Shown here one piece after another: positions 46,313 through 56,326 of a DNA stretch of 64,000 nt. Numbering within the stretch: the first letter of the stretch is position 1; the number at the start of each line of letters is the position of its first letter. The translations under genes were made by a program, and so were the position numbers. The notes beneath the pieces were generated by a model, which saw nothing but the letters and a program-made list of their open reading frames with translations, was not told where the DNA came from and searched no databases. The DNA comes from Bacteroides faecichinchillae JCM 17102 (GTDB taxonomy: Bacteria; Bacteroidota; Bacteroidia; Bacteroidales; Bacteroidaceae): positions 43,297-107,296 of the forward strand of contig NZ_BAKK01000014.1 in NCBI RefSeq assembly GCF_000614145.1, in the 5' to 3' direction.

Positions 46313-47307
46313 TTACTTTAATTTATCTACTAAGCGCATTAGCACGTTAGCTACGGCGTATGCTCTAATGGAAAATAAAAACCTTATAATCTTTTGAACT
46401 AATAACGATGGGCGAGCTTTGTGTATGATTGTATCATACGGTTCATTATTGATATAATCATAGGCGATATAGGCATTAGCACACCTATAAATAAAGGCGT
46501 ATAAATACCAAAAAACCCATGTATGAAGTAATGTCTCATAGCTTGTATGGAGATTCCATGCCTTTAATTGCTCCGACAACTCCATATATATTTTTACTAT
46601 AATTTCATTATAACCTTCAAAAATTCTTCCCCTACCAGATTCAAGCGGATATTCATACCGTATGTTATATGTATGCACTGGGATTGTACTAATCGAGTTT
46701 ATGTAATTGTAATACCTAAAGTTAAAAACCATATCTTGAGACCTGCGATATGACGGGAACATAATGCCGTTATTCCGTATCAATGAAGTTCTGAACAGCT
46801 TGCAAATAGGGCCATCTAAATAATGATACTCAAACATTATGGCAGAAAAGTTTTCCCGACACTTATCTTGAGTTGTATATGATATAATTGGTCTGCACTT
46901 TTTTGAAGTAGATATAATTTTATTTTGCTGGGTTACTTTCCTATCAATGCTTTGTGATATTACCAAGTCAAAATCACCTTTCATTTGCTCGATAATGAGC
47001 GTTTCGACATAATTAACCTCTACCCAATCGTCAGGTCGATAAAGCAAATAAATTCTCCTGATGAATAATTGATACCGACATTTCGTGCTGGTCCTGATCC
47101 AGCATTTTCTTGATAATAGACCTTACAACGAGTGTGACACTTACAATAGTCTTTGACGATAGCATAAGAACCATCAGTTGCGCCATCAACTACTATAATG
47201 CATTCAATGTTCTTGTATGTCTGCTTTTCAATACTATCCAAGCATTGCACAAGGTATGCTTCTACATTATACACAGGGATAATAATGCTAACAAGAGGCA
47301 AGTCCAT
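46313..47307 (-). pseudogene. Family 2 glycosyltransferase, frameshifted
   Basis: The first frame carries PLVSIIIPVYNVEAYL, CIIVVDGATDGSY and ENAGSGPARNVGI up to GEFICFID; the second resumes PDDWVEVNYVETLI, so the DxD metal site (FIDPDDW) itself spans the break. One missing C near 47038 explains it. The C-terminal half is aromatic- and basic-rich with a final amphipathic helix. Corrected length is about 331 residues. The ATG at 47307 is preferred over a TTG six codons upstream. Confidence 0.82.
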
Positions 47308-47321
47308 AATTCTATAATTTA

Positions 47322-48440
47322 TCAATGTTTGCTAAGTGTTTCTTTAATATTAGCTGCAAAACGTAATAATACATTCTCATACAAAAAATCATTTTGATAT
47401 TGTATTATTCCCGAGGAAAACGAGGATGGACTTAAAGCTTTTGCCCGTTTTATAACCTCAATAAATGATTCTTTATCATGCAGGTCATATAAAAGGCCTA
47501 CGCTATACTTTTCAACTATAAATTTATATGGATTATAATTGGGAGCAATAATAGGCTTTCCCGCAAGCAGGGCTTCAGCCATAGTTCCATTGGTCACACA
47601 GCTTGGCTGCATCTCATCACAGAGTACAAGGTAATCGCAACTATCAATCAATTGGTTATACTTTGCATCACTTAATCTCGAAGAAATACGTGTCACAAAT
47701 GGGCTTCTTGACCTATTTTCGAGCATTACGTCATACCCATGTGTTTTATAGGCTTTCCCTGCTATCGTAAAATGAATACCGTGGTCAGCAATCTCTTCGA
47801 GTGCATCAATGCATAAATCCACACGTTTTTCTTCACGCAAAGTACCAATAGAAAGCAAGGATAATGGATTGTTGTGGTATGTCTTGGGTTCACACAGTTG
47901 TGATGCTGTACGCTCTTCTCTAATTACTATGCGCCAATAGTCATATCCAAGATTGACAAATTCATCACGTATAATCGTATTTGATACAAAAAATCGAATA
48001 TTTTTCTGCCTCTTAGTAATATATGTATTATATAGCGACCTTACGAAATCTACTGGATAATATCTTGACAGATAAAATCTTTTATGTGAAGTAAAGAAAA
48101 AACTCCTTAAAGCCCAAAGAAAAACTTTTTGCGTTTTAGGAACATACTTCAACCATTTTAATGAAGTTGTGGAAAGTATAGAACCGGCATACATATTTTG
48201 GGTCATTGGGGAAAACTCATTGATAATCGCTTTCATATAAGCGGTTTTATTCCTAAATGACTCTCTCTTAGCCTTCGGGTATAAAACAGGAAGATTTACA
48301 CTTTTACACTCCTCACTTTCATTTGTTACATTGACAATGGCTACTTTGTACCCACAATCTCTTAACAAACGGCCTATTGTACAAAGATCCGCAAAATGAT
48401 TTCTAATTCCGGAATGTTCAAATATGATGAAATCAAACAT
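47322..48440 (-). CDS. Family 4-like glycosyltransferase
   Basis: A 372-residue GT-B protein. The N-terminus (FDFIIFEHSGIRNHFADLCTIGRLLRD) is an acceptor Rossmann domain; the C-terminal half has PLSLLSIGTLREEKRVDLC, FTIAGKAYKTHGYD, SCDYLVLCDEMQPSC and NGTMAEALLAGKPIIAP, which replaces the usual EGFGLxxxEAMA block. Its start overlaps the polymerase gene. The upstream in-frame extension to 48485 lacks similarity and lies inside wzy. Confidence 0.8.
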   Translation of the reverse strand: MFDFIIFEHSGIRNHFADLCTIGRLLRDCGYKVAIVNVTNESEECKSVNLPVLYPKAKRESFRNKTAYMKAIINEFSPMTQNMYAGSILSTTSLKWLKYVPKTQKVFLWALRSFFFTSHKRFYLSRYYPVDFVRSLYNTYITKRQKNIRFFVSNTIIRDEFVNLGYDYWRIVIREERTASQLCEPKTYHNNPLSLLSIGTLREEKRVDLCIDALEEIADHGIHFTIAGKAYKTHGYDVMLENRSRSPFVTRISSRLSDAKYNQLIDSCDYLVLCDEMQPSCVTNGTMAEALLAGKPIIAPNYNPYKFIVEKYSVGLLYDLHDKESFIEVIKRAKALSPSSFSSGIIQYQNDFLYENVLLRFAANIKETLSKH

Positions 48441-49742
48441 AATATTGTGGTTGTTGATACCTATGTGTACAAGCAATAACAGCACTGAACAAACCTATAC
48501 TGGTCATCAAGTCGTCGCTGACCATCACACGGATACCTAATGCTGCAACAATTAAGAATATAAACGAATTATTAGAAGCAAGGTGGAGAAGAGTTATTTT
48601 ATTATACCGTGAATGAAAAATTAGTACCGATAACAAAATAATAAATCCCACTATGCCACATTCACACAAAATCTCTACTATGATGTTATGAGGGTATAGC
48701 ATACCTGGATATGTATGGTTAAATCCACCTATCCCTGTTCCAAATATCGGATACTCCCCAAACAAATCCATGCCCATTGCAAGTAATATTTCTCTTCCCC
48801 TATCGCCTGCCGATAATGTATCCGTTAGATAATTAATCCCCAATAATGGCAAGATTTGAAGTAATAAGAACACTGCAACACACACGATGATTAAATATTT
48901 GGTCTTCTGAATAAGGTTTTGGATTTTAAGATTTTGGTTATTCAAAACAAAGCATCTTAAAATTACAATAATTAAATATCCAAAAATAGCTTGGCGTGCA
49001 CCACTAGTCAAAACTAATTGCAATGCAACGATTGAGTATAGTATAACCTTTTTCCTATCAAGACAAACTTTTGATAAATAAAAACAAATTCCATACAACG
49101 CATTCATGCCAATAACTTGATAATTAATAAATTTTATAAATAAATCCTTGTTTGTAGAAATACGAAAGATTGCAGTTCCATCTCTTAGCCATTCATAATC
49201 AAAAAGGTTTGAAGGTCTAATACCTAATAGATTCATGTTATGCACAAGGAACAACATCGTTATAAGGAACAGACTTTGTGAAAGGAACTCATTGTTAATC
49301 TTAGGAGAATGGGCAATCGTATAATAAGCCAAGTACATAAACAGTCCATTTTGCATAATGCCAATTATTTTGCTTGTCGCTCTGAAATCATTAATATTCG
49401 GGCTAAGAAGATATGACAGCAGGAAATAAATCAATACAAATGCCATCATTTGAACTGATTCTGATTCAAATTTTATATATTTAAATTGGTCGGCAACTAA
49501 CACGATGCCTAGGAAATTTAATAACAAGCCATATATGGGAAGAAAAGGGAATTCAAATCTTATGGTACTACCAAGTATTCCACCAAATAGCAACAGAATT
49601 ATCCCAATGTGTGCTTGTCGGTATAAACAAACCGAATGACAAGAATCAACAACAGCACCGCAAAAGGAATTACGTTGAAGCCTATACCAATGGTTAATAT
49701 TGGTATCAGAGCAAGAAAAATATTGTCAATTGCCTTTCTCAT
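48433..49742 (-). pseudogene. wzy: O-antigen polymerase (Wzy), cluster B, frameshifted near its start
   Basis: A polytopic protein with about ten helices and the Wzy_C-type motif YPIFGTGIGGFNHTYPGML in a large periplasmic loop, followed by PHNIIVEILCECGIVGF. The N-terminal 45 codons from ATG 49742 (a basic start, then a long hydrophobic helix FLALIPILTIGIGF) are in another frame. One missing T near 49625 joins VIRF to YRQAHIGIILLLFGG. Corrected length is about 436 residues, usual for Wzy. Its start overlaps the end of the upstream GT4 gene by 17 bases. Confidence 0.85.
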
Positions 49743-50937
49743 TTAGATAAGGGGCTAGTTCATAATGTAACTCCAAAACCTTGTCATACGAATTGTTATT
49801 CTCTATCTGCCTTCGTGCTGATAACGATAGCAACCTATACCGTTCATTGTCTGCAAACACCCAATCCAACCCCTCCTTTAATTCAGCAGGGGCATAGTTT
49901 TGGGTGATATATCCGTTTACCTTGTGTTCTATCAAGTCTAGTACTCCTCCGGTAGGAAAACTCACACAAGGCTTTCCACATGCCATTGCTTCGGCTACAA
50001 CCTGACCGAAACTTTCAGCAATAGATGTCATCAAGAATGTATCACAAGCATTGTATGCCATGGCAATAGTGTGGTCATCTGAAAGAAATCCAGTTTGTAC
50101 CACCCGTATTGGTAAGTCAGATATGAAATTGGTATCTGCTCGTCCTATTACCAAACCTTCGTATAAATTTGGATCAAGCAATTTTAAGCAATCGTGTGCA
50201 TACTTGGCTCCCTTATATGGGCTTTGTATGCGAGTAGCTCCAAATAGTATGGTTCTTTTCCCTAGCGTTAACCCGAATTCTTTCTTTGCATCAATGTCTA
50301 ATGGACAATACAGACTGGTATCCAATACATTAGGTACTGTATAAACTTCATGTCCTTGACAAAGGGTGGCCATCTTTGCACATTTTGCTTCCCATGAACT
50401 TGGTGCTATAAAATTTAAATTAGGATAATGCGCCCAATGCTTTATTTTTTTAGCAAGTTGCTTTTCTGCCACGCCTTTGAGGATATCATTCCCCACTTGC
50501 TGGCAGCAATTGCAACGTAATGTGTAACCATTGCAAGAGAGTGCATAGTGGCACCCCCCTGTAAACGGAAACATATCATGCATAAACCAAAAAGTAGGCT
50601 TGCCCATTTTCAATATTTTTTCCACGCCTTTTATGCTTAGACTATTCGCACAAATCCAATGTAGGAATATGAGATCAGCATCTCGCACTATTGGATTGTG
50701 ATAAATAGGCATTCCAAAATCCATTAATGAAAAATTTGCCATAGGCTGTAATCTTGATTCTCTGCGACTGTTCAGCCTGTAATATATGGATTTCAGTATA
50801 TGATTTATTCCATTGACATTGCTGGCAACCACAATTTTTGACTGAAGCCTGACCAACTTCATCGCTTCATTAAGCCTAGTGCAGGCTATTGCCGCTCCAC
50901 CACGAGCATCTGTAGCATTTATATGGACAATCTTCAT
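49726..50937 (-). CDS. Family 4 glycosyltransferase
   Basis: A 403-residue GT-B transferase with IVHINATDARGGAAIACTRLN at the N-terminus, FWFMHDMFPFTGGCHYALSC (a Cys-rich stretch with CRCNCCQ-like spacing downstream), and SIAESFGQVVAEAMACGKPCV, the EX7E donor-binding signature. The Cys cluster (about residues 143-158) is typical of this GT4 subgroup in Bacteroides capsule loci. It is intact. Confidence 0.9.
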   Translation of the reverse strand: MKIVHINATDARGGAAIACTRLNEAMKLVRLQSKIVVASNVNGINHILKSIYYRLNSRRESRLQPMANFSLMDFGMPIYHNPIVRDADLIFLHWICANSLSIKGVEKILKMGKPTFWFMHDMFPFTGGCHYALSCNGYTLRCNCCQQVGNDILKGVAEKQLAKKIKHWAHYPNLNFIAPSSWEAKCAKMATLCQGHEVYTVPNVLDTSLYCPLDIDAKKEFGLTLGKRTILFGATRIQSPYKGAKYAHDCLKLLDPNLYEGLVIGRADTNFISDLPIRVVQTGFLSDDHTIAMAYNACDTFLMTSIAESFGQVVAEAMACGKPCVSFPTGGVLDLIEHKVNGYITQNYAPAELKEGLDWVFADNERYRLLSLSARRQIENNNSYDKVLELHYELAPYLNEKGN

Positions 50938-50940
50938 TGC

Positions 50941-51906
50941 TCAATATTTCCATTTGTGTAGTACATAACCTGGTTGCCGTATTATATCCATAAAATTCAA
51001 TACATTTGCAATAACATGACGCAGTTTTTGCCAATGCGATTTAGGCATATTCTTATATGGCAGATGTAGATTTACGGAGATTCCTATCTTTTCAGCATAT
51101 ATCTTAAGAAACTTGATGTACAATTTGCGAAATGGATGTGGGCTATCAGCATACCACGGTGGAATAAGTGTACAAAAATGGTGGATTGCAGGGTGCCTCC
51201 GTGCATTTGTCAATTCCTCATAATATTTGGGAAACACATTCTTTTTACGAAGATAATTGCAGCCTACCATGTTCCAGCGAATCGGAATAAGTTGAATTCT
51301 CCCCTTCATATACGCAGCTATTACATCCTGTTCATTTATCACCCTATCAGACCATTTATAGACGAAATCAAATATCGGACGTCTTTTTTCTTCTTTGCGC
51401 CATTGTTCAATGTCACATACCATTACTCCCGAATTTATATATAAATCAGACATAGCTAGCCCCAAAGCCTTCTTTCTCGGGATGCAACTTAATAGATCCT
51501 CGACAGCTGCAATTATATTATAATCAACCATCTTGATGTTATACAGAGGAGCCAAATCATCCACAATCACCATGTCAACATCAAGAAAAAGACAACGTTC
51601 GACACTTTTGGGAAGTATTAGGGGCATAAATAGCTTATGGTATATCATTTTGCTCCATCCTCCTGAGTTTAACCGCATTATATCTATATTGCTGTTATGC
51701 AACAATTCCTTTTCGGGATAATGAACTGAAATAGAATTACCATAAGCAGCACAAAGACGCTCCAACCGAGAATAGTTCTCACCCGAGATGTCATTGGTGA
51801 ACACAAATATGTGAAACCGATTACTACTGTTCGACTCAAAAAGGGAAGTGAGCATCACGGCTGCGTGCTGCACGTAACCATCGTCTGTAACGATTACTAT
51901 ATTCAT
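50941..51906 (-). CDS. Family 8 glycosyltransferase
   Basis: A 321-residue GT8 (LgtC-like) transferase: NIVIVTDDGYVQHAAVML, IYHKLFMPLILPKSVERCLFLDVDMVIV with the DxD at LDVD, LYINSGVMVCDIEQW, and HHFCTLIPPWY near the C-terminus where GT8 enzymes bind metal and donor. It adds galactose, glucose or a relative to the lipid-linked repeat. It ends three bases before the next GT4 gene. Confidence 0.92.
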   Translation of the reverse strand: MNIVIVTDDGYVQHAAVMLTSLFESNSSNRFHIFVFTNDISGENYSRLERLCAAYGNSISVHYPEKELLHNSNIDIMRLNSGGWSKMIYHKLFMPLILPKSVERCLFLDVDMVIVDDLAPLYNIKMVDYNIIAAVEDLLSCIPRKKALGLAMSDLYINSGVMVCDIEQWRKEEKRRPIFDFVYKWSDRVINEQDVIAAYMKGRIQLIPIRWNMVGCNYLRKKNVFPKYYEELTNARRHPAIHHFCTLIPPWYADSPHPFRKLYIKFLKIYAEKIGISVNLHLPYKNMPKSHWQKLRHVIANVLNFMDIIRQPGYVLHKWKY

Positions 51907-51910
51907 AACC

Positions 51911-53176
51911 TTATAATCGCCCGTCTATTATATTGCGAGGAAGTACCCCCTTTACATCATATACAACTCCACCTTCCTTTACCAACTCTTTCACATCTAG
52001 TTCAAGAAACTGCTTGTGTGCTACCCCTAAAATTACTACATCATATTTTTCATTTGGAAGCTGATTGGTTATGGCTATGTTGTATTCTTTCATGACTGCA
52101 TTTACATCTGCATATGGGTCATAGACTGAAATATCCTTGGTGTACTCTTCCAAAGTTGTATAGATATCCACAATCTTTGAATTGCGGAGATCAGGACAAT
52201 TTTCCTTGAATGTTATACCAAGTATAAGAATTTTCGCATCCTTTACCACCACCCCTTTTTTATTCATACATTTAATGATTTGATTAGCAACGTATGCTCC
52301 CATTCCATCATTCAGTCTTCTTGCAGAAAACATGATACGTGGTAATACACCATACACCTGAGCCTTTTGTATGAGGTAGTATGGATCAACACTTATGCAA
52401 TGCCCCCCAACTAATCCTGGGTTAAGCTTGATAAAGTTCCATTTCGTAGCGGCGGCTTCTATTACATCATGCGTGTCAATACCCATGGCATTGAATATTT
52501 TAGCCAACTCATTCATGAATGCGATATTCACATCTCTTTGTGAGTTTTCGATTATTTTAGAGGCTTCAGCTACTTTTATAGAAGGAGCTTTATGAGTGCC
52601 GTTAATTAACACTGAATTGTAAACTCCATCAACAATATTTGCAATCTCTGGGGTCGAACCTGAAGTGACTTTTTTTATCTTCTCAACAGTATGTTCCTTG
52701 TCTCCTGGATTAATCCTTTCAGGCGAATACCCCGCAAAAAAATCTTTGTTGTATTTTAAGCCTGAAACTTTTTCTATCACAGGCAGGCACTCTTCTTCAG
52801 TGACACCTGGATAAACCGTTGACTCATAAACGACAATATCACCTTTGGAAATAACCTTCCCCACTGTTTCGCTGGCCCCCCAAAGCGGTCTTAAGTCCGG
52901 TCTGTTATTTTCATCGATAGGGGTAGGTACCGCAACTACATAAAAATTGTAATCTTTGATTTCATTGATATTTGTAGTACATTTAAATCCTTTAGAAATA
53001 GCATCTTGAAGCATTTGGTCTTCTACTTCAAGAGTTGCATCGTGACCAGACATCAAGGTATTTACACGAGATTGGTTCATATCGAATCCAATTGTTTTGT
53101 ACCTTGTTGAAAACAAGCGGGCAAGAGGAAGTCCCACATATCCCAAGCCAATTACAGCTATTTTAACTTCTTCCAT
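51911..53176 (-). CDS. UDP-HexNAc 6-dehydrogenase (TviB/WbpO-like)
   Basis: A 421-residue nucleotide-sugar dehydrogenase that oxidises C6 to a uronate. NAD-binding IAVIGLGYVGLPLARLF, VVAVPTPIDENNRPDL, YESTVYPGVTEEE, GYSPERINPGD and the catalytic Cys in GLVGGHCISVDPYYL are present; ILILGITFKENCPDLRNSK is the C-terminal binding block. Sequence style fits UDP-GlcNAc/GalNAc dehydrogenases rather than Ugd. It supplies an acidic sugar for cluster B. Confidence 0.92.
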   Translation of the reverse strand: MEEVKIAVIGLGYVGLPLARLFSTRYKTIGFDMNQSRVNTLMSGHDATLEVEDQMLQDAISKGFKCTTNINEIKDYNFYVVAVPTPIDENNRPDLRPLWGASETVGKVISKGDIVVYESTVYPGVTEEECLPVIEKVSGLKYNKDFFAGYSPERINPGDKEHTVEKIKKVTSGSTPEIANIVDGVYNSVLINGTHKAPSIKVAEASKIIENSQRDVNIAFMNELAKIFNAMGIDTHDVIEAAATKWNFIKLNPGLVGGHCISVDPYYLIQKAQVYGVLPRIMFSARRLNDGMGAYVANQIIKCMNKKGVVVKDAKILILGITFKENCPDLRNSKIVDIYTTLEEYTKDISVYDPYADVNAVMKEYNIAITNQLPNEKYDVVILGVAHKQFLELDVKELVKEGGVVYDVKGVLPRNIIDGRL

Positions 53177-53185
53177 TTTAGTTTT

Positions 53186-54124
53186 TTATTTAATTATATT
53201 TTTTACCAGTCTGCGAATACAAGGAGATATTTTTATGTATAGTATATTTAAAATCAATGGCTTAAAATCAAAATACAGATATTTGCACGAGATAGCCAAG
53301 GCTTCTTTATAGCGATTACCTATGATGGCATAGCGGAGTGCAAGGCGAACTTTGTAATTAAACTCTGAGTCAATCAATTCATTCTCTTTCGACAAAGGTG
53401 TTGAAAGATATGCAGTCTTAATTCTTCTTTCCTCCAAGGCCTCAGCTATAACCATTTTAGGGTCTATATATCGAGATGACAAGTTGCCCCCCATAGAAAT
53501 CGCATTTGTATCAGGTGCATAATAGCGATATACAAGTTCTGAAATAAAAGCTACCTTCCTAGCCTTACTCATTACCGAAAAAGTAAATAGATGATCCTCA
53601 CACCATGAGATGCTTTCATCGAAACGAATATTACCTATAAGTTCTTTTCTGAAAAAACTGTTCCAGACATAAGCCTCATAACGAGTTTCCGCGCAAGTAT
53701 GTAATATCTTCTCTTTATCTGATGTTACAAAGGATGCTGTCGATATTATAGTGGTATTTTCTATTTTAACACGTTCAAATCCTCCTCTAACCACATCTAC
53801 ACCAACTCCAACAGCCTTAGTGTAATATTCCAAAGCGCATGGCAATATTTCGTCATCGCTGTCACTAAATGTTACAAAATCTCCCAATGCATTTTCAAGT
53901 CCGATATTTCTAGACCGACTTACTCCACCATTTTCGGTGTGGATAACCTTTATTCTCCTATCTATTTGGGTATACTCATCACAAATTTTACTAGATTCAT
54001 CTTCACTACCATCATCAATAAGTATCAATTCCCAGTTGGGATATGTTTGGGTAATTACACTGTTGATACATCTGTGCAAGAACTTTGCAGAGTTATGAAC
54101 AGGTATAATTATGGTTATTAGCAT
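53186..54124 (-). CDS. Family 2 glycosyltransferase
   Basis: A 312-residue GT-A transferase with LITIIIPVHNSAKFLHRCI, LILIDDGSEDESSKICDEY, TENGGVSRSRNIGLENA and the metal site VTFSDSDDEILP near residue 91, then SWCEDHLFTFSVM. A basic hydrophobic tail probably binds the membrane. It is intact and next to the pyruvyl-transferase gene. Confidence 0.92.
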   Translation of the reverse strand: MLITIIIPVHNSAKFLHRCINSVITQTYPNWELILIDDGSEDESSKICDEYTQIDRRIKVIHTENGGVSRSRNIGLENALGDFVTFSDSDDEILPCALEYYTKAVGVGVDVVRGGFERVKIENTTIISTASFVTSDKEKILHTCAETRYEAYVWNSFFRKELIGNIRFDESISWCEDHLFTFSVMSKARKVAFISELVYRYYAPDTNAISMGGNLSSRYIDPKMVIAEALEERRIKTAYLSTPLSKENELIDSEFNYKVRLALRYAIIGNRYKEALAISCKYLYFDFKPLILNILYIKISPCIRRLVKNIIK

Positions 54125-54125
54125 A

Positions 54126-55184
54126 TCATCTAATATTCAACTTCAAATATTCCAAAGACGATTCTCGCAAATGCAATAAGACTGTATGCACTTTATCATA
54201 ATCTATTTTCACTGGAGACTCGTGAATGAAATCTAAATCAACCAATGCATTTGCCATATTTAATGAATTGAGCAGGCTAACATACCGTCCATCATTCCCA
54301 TCATGCAATTGTACAGCAAATAGCGGCCTTGAAAAAATCACTGAAAAAACCGTAGCATGGAAAGAACTTGTAATTACGCATTGGGCGTATTTAATGACTG
54401 ACACAAAATCAGATACGGAATATTCGCCAGTTGACAAATCTATTATTTCCCATCTATTTTTCTTAGCTATCCGGCACGCTTGTTTATAAAGCATATCATG
54501 AACTGCTGGTGAAAATCTAAACATTACGTGATATAGCGCAATATACTTTCTATTGTTCCAACCATGATTGATCACATTACTCCATAATTCAGCATCGGTA
54601 CACAATGTTGGGTCTAATGTCATTAGCATCTTTTTTGAAACAATTTCTGATATTGTATCCGCAACTGTTTGTTCCCGAAATGATATTGCATCAAAATTGT
54701 CAATATACTGGTTTATTCTTTCGTTTAGGATTCCAATAGAATGTATATTCGAACTAATGGAAAAGCCTATGAGTCTTGAATTTTTGGAACGATCAAACAT
54801 TCCAAAATAGATAGGGTCTATTTTACCACCCACGCAATCAAGTGACCACATTTGGTCGCTTCCAACGATGTAGACCTCATACTCAGGTATTGCATTTTGC
54901 GCGCATTTATCCGAAAGTTGAAGGAAATCATTACTGAAATTCTCGAAAAATGATTTTATTGCTTTTTGTTTTGCGTATCTTGCCATCAAAGCTCTTGGAT
55001 GAAATTTATACCTAAAAAACAGTTCTTTTTTCGATAAGTTATACAGTTTTTCTATAAACGGCTGCCTATAATCTATAATTTGAGTATCATGCCCCATTCT
55101 TTTTAGAACTTCTTGCAGCGCATAACATTGCAAGACAGCACCATAATTGTGAGCCCGATGGTATGTGATAATGCCTACTTTCAT
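54126..55184 (-). CDS. Polysaccharide pyruvyl transferase family protein (cluster B)
   Basis: A 352-residue paralogue of the cluster A protein at 12693: VGIITYHRAHNYGAVLQCYALQ, VYIVGSDQMWSL and AQCVITSSFHATVFSVIFSRP. It overlaps the FrhB-like gene by four bases, exactly as in cluster A. The substitution of Gly by Ala after the His (SFHAT rather than SFHGV) is a difference from its paralogue. Confidence 0.9.
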   Translation of the reverse strand: MKVGIITYHRAHNYGAVLQCYALQEVLKRMGHDTQIIDYRQPFIEKLYNLSKKELFFRYKFHPRALMARYAKQKAIKSFFENFSNDFLQLSDKCAQNAIPEYEVYIVGSDQMWSLDCVGGKIDPIYFGMFDRSKNSRLIGFSISSNIHSIGILNERINQYIDNFDAISFREQTVADTISEIVSKKMLMTLDPTLCTDAELWSNVINHGWNNRKYIALYHVMFRFSPAVHDMLYKQACRIAKKNRWEIIDLSTGEYSVSDFVSVIKYAQCVITSSFHATVFSVIFSRPLFAVQLHDGNDGRYVSLLNSLNMANALVDLDFIHESPVKIDYDKVHTVLLHLRESSLEYLKLNIR

Positions 55185-56326
55185 TTTACCATTCTTTTTT
55201 TTATTATCAAAAATTTTCTACGCACCCGCTCCATTATCGTTGCGTGATCATAATCATGAAAAAATACATACTCAAAGCCTTTCGATGTGTAATCTTGTTC
55301 CAGCATGTCACGAAATGGGTGCATGGCTGTAGGATGGCACAAATTGGGCTGCAAATAAGTATTGCCATGTGCCAGAAAAACAATCAGATTTGCCTTTGCT
55401 TGTTCAAATAGCCAACCTCCTCGTGAAGTATTTATTAAGACAAGGTTCAGTCCCTTGTCATCGTTATTGATCTCAACATCTTGTTTTTCCCACCCCCAGA
55501 AGTCGCCCAACGTAATGTCAGATGGTCTTCTTAGATTGCAGAAATGACACACGTTACACGATTTTCTGAAAAATATACTCCTATAAAAATTGGTCTCAGC
55601 CACAACACTTTCTGAACAATTATCATACATGTATGTTTCGTGATGAGCTACCCATCCAAATTTCATTTTATCCCTGAAGTTGACTTTGACAATTTTGTTC
55701 CCCGATTTGTTTTCAAGATAATCAATATAATCTCGCCACAAATACGGGCTTGGAGTTCCATGACACACAATATCTATTAACAAAAGATTATTCCTTAACC
55801 TTGTTCCTATGTAACTATTTAGTCCTGACGTTTGGCAAGGTGTTCCCACAAACATCACTAACCTCCCATCAATCAAATCTTTCTTTACTAATGGAAAAGT
55901 ATTTCTCATGTCACTTTGCACATATTTACTACCACGAAATTCATCACGTTCAATTTTGTTTGTTGCAAGTTTATGTACCACGTGGAAATGACCTTCAAAA
56001 CCAACACCATATACCACTCCACCTTGGTCTAATACAAAATCAGACAGTGCGATAAACACCGCTCCCGAACGCGACAACATAACCGATTGTATATCTTTGT
56101 GTCTCGCACCATAGACGATAGGTTCGGGTAGGTTCTGTGATGTATCATAGTACTGATTAAAGGCACAAACCTTTTCACACAATCCACAATTGATACATTT
56201 ATCCATATCTACCTTAGGATACAAAAAACCTAGGGCATCGGGTTGCATGCTTATTGCATCATGGTTGCAAATGCTTGCACATGCACTGCAACCACAACAT
56301 TCCATGGGAGTTTTAATATCAATCAT
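55181..56326 (-). CDS. FrhB-like iron-sulfur protein (cluster B)
   Basis: A 381-residue paralogue of the protein at 13742. It has CCGCSACASIC and CINCGLCEKVC ferredoxin motifs, then EFRGSKYVQSD, FVGTPCQTSGLNSY, IVCHGTPSPYLWRDY and SDITLGDFWGWE. The family's redox chemistry on capsule sugars is not established. It is coupled to the pyruvyl transferase downstream and overlaps wzx upstream by four bases. Confidence 0.88.
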   Translation of the reverse strand: MIDIKTPMECCGCSACASICNHDAISMQPDALGFLYPKVDMDKCINCGLCEKVCAFNQYYDTSQNLPEPIVYGARHKDIQSVMLSRSGAVFIALSDFVLDQGGVVYGVGFEGHFHVVHKLATNKIERDEFRGSKYVQSDMRNTFPLVKKDLIDGRLVMFVGTPCQTSGLNSYIGTRLRNNLLLIDIVCHGTPSPYLWRDYIDYLENKSGNKIVKVNFRDKMKFGWVAHHETYMYDNCSESVVAETNFYRSIFFRKSCNVCHFCNLRRPSDITLGDFWGWEKQDVEINNDDKGLNLVLINTSRGGWLFEQAKANLIVFLAHGNTYLQPNLCHPTAMHPFRDMLEQDYTSKGFEYVFFHDYDHATIMERVRRKFLIIKKRMVK

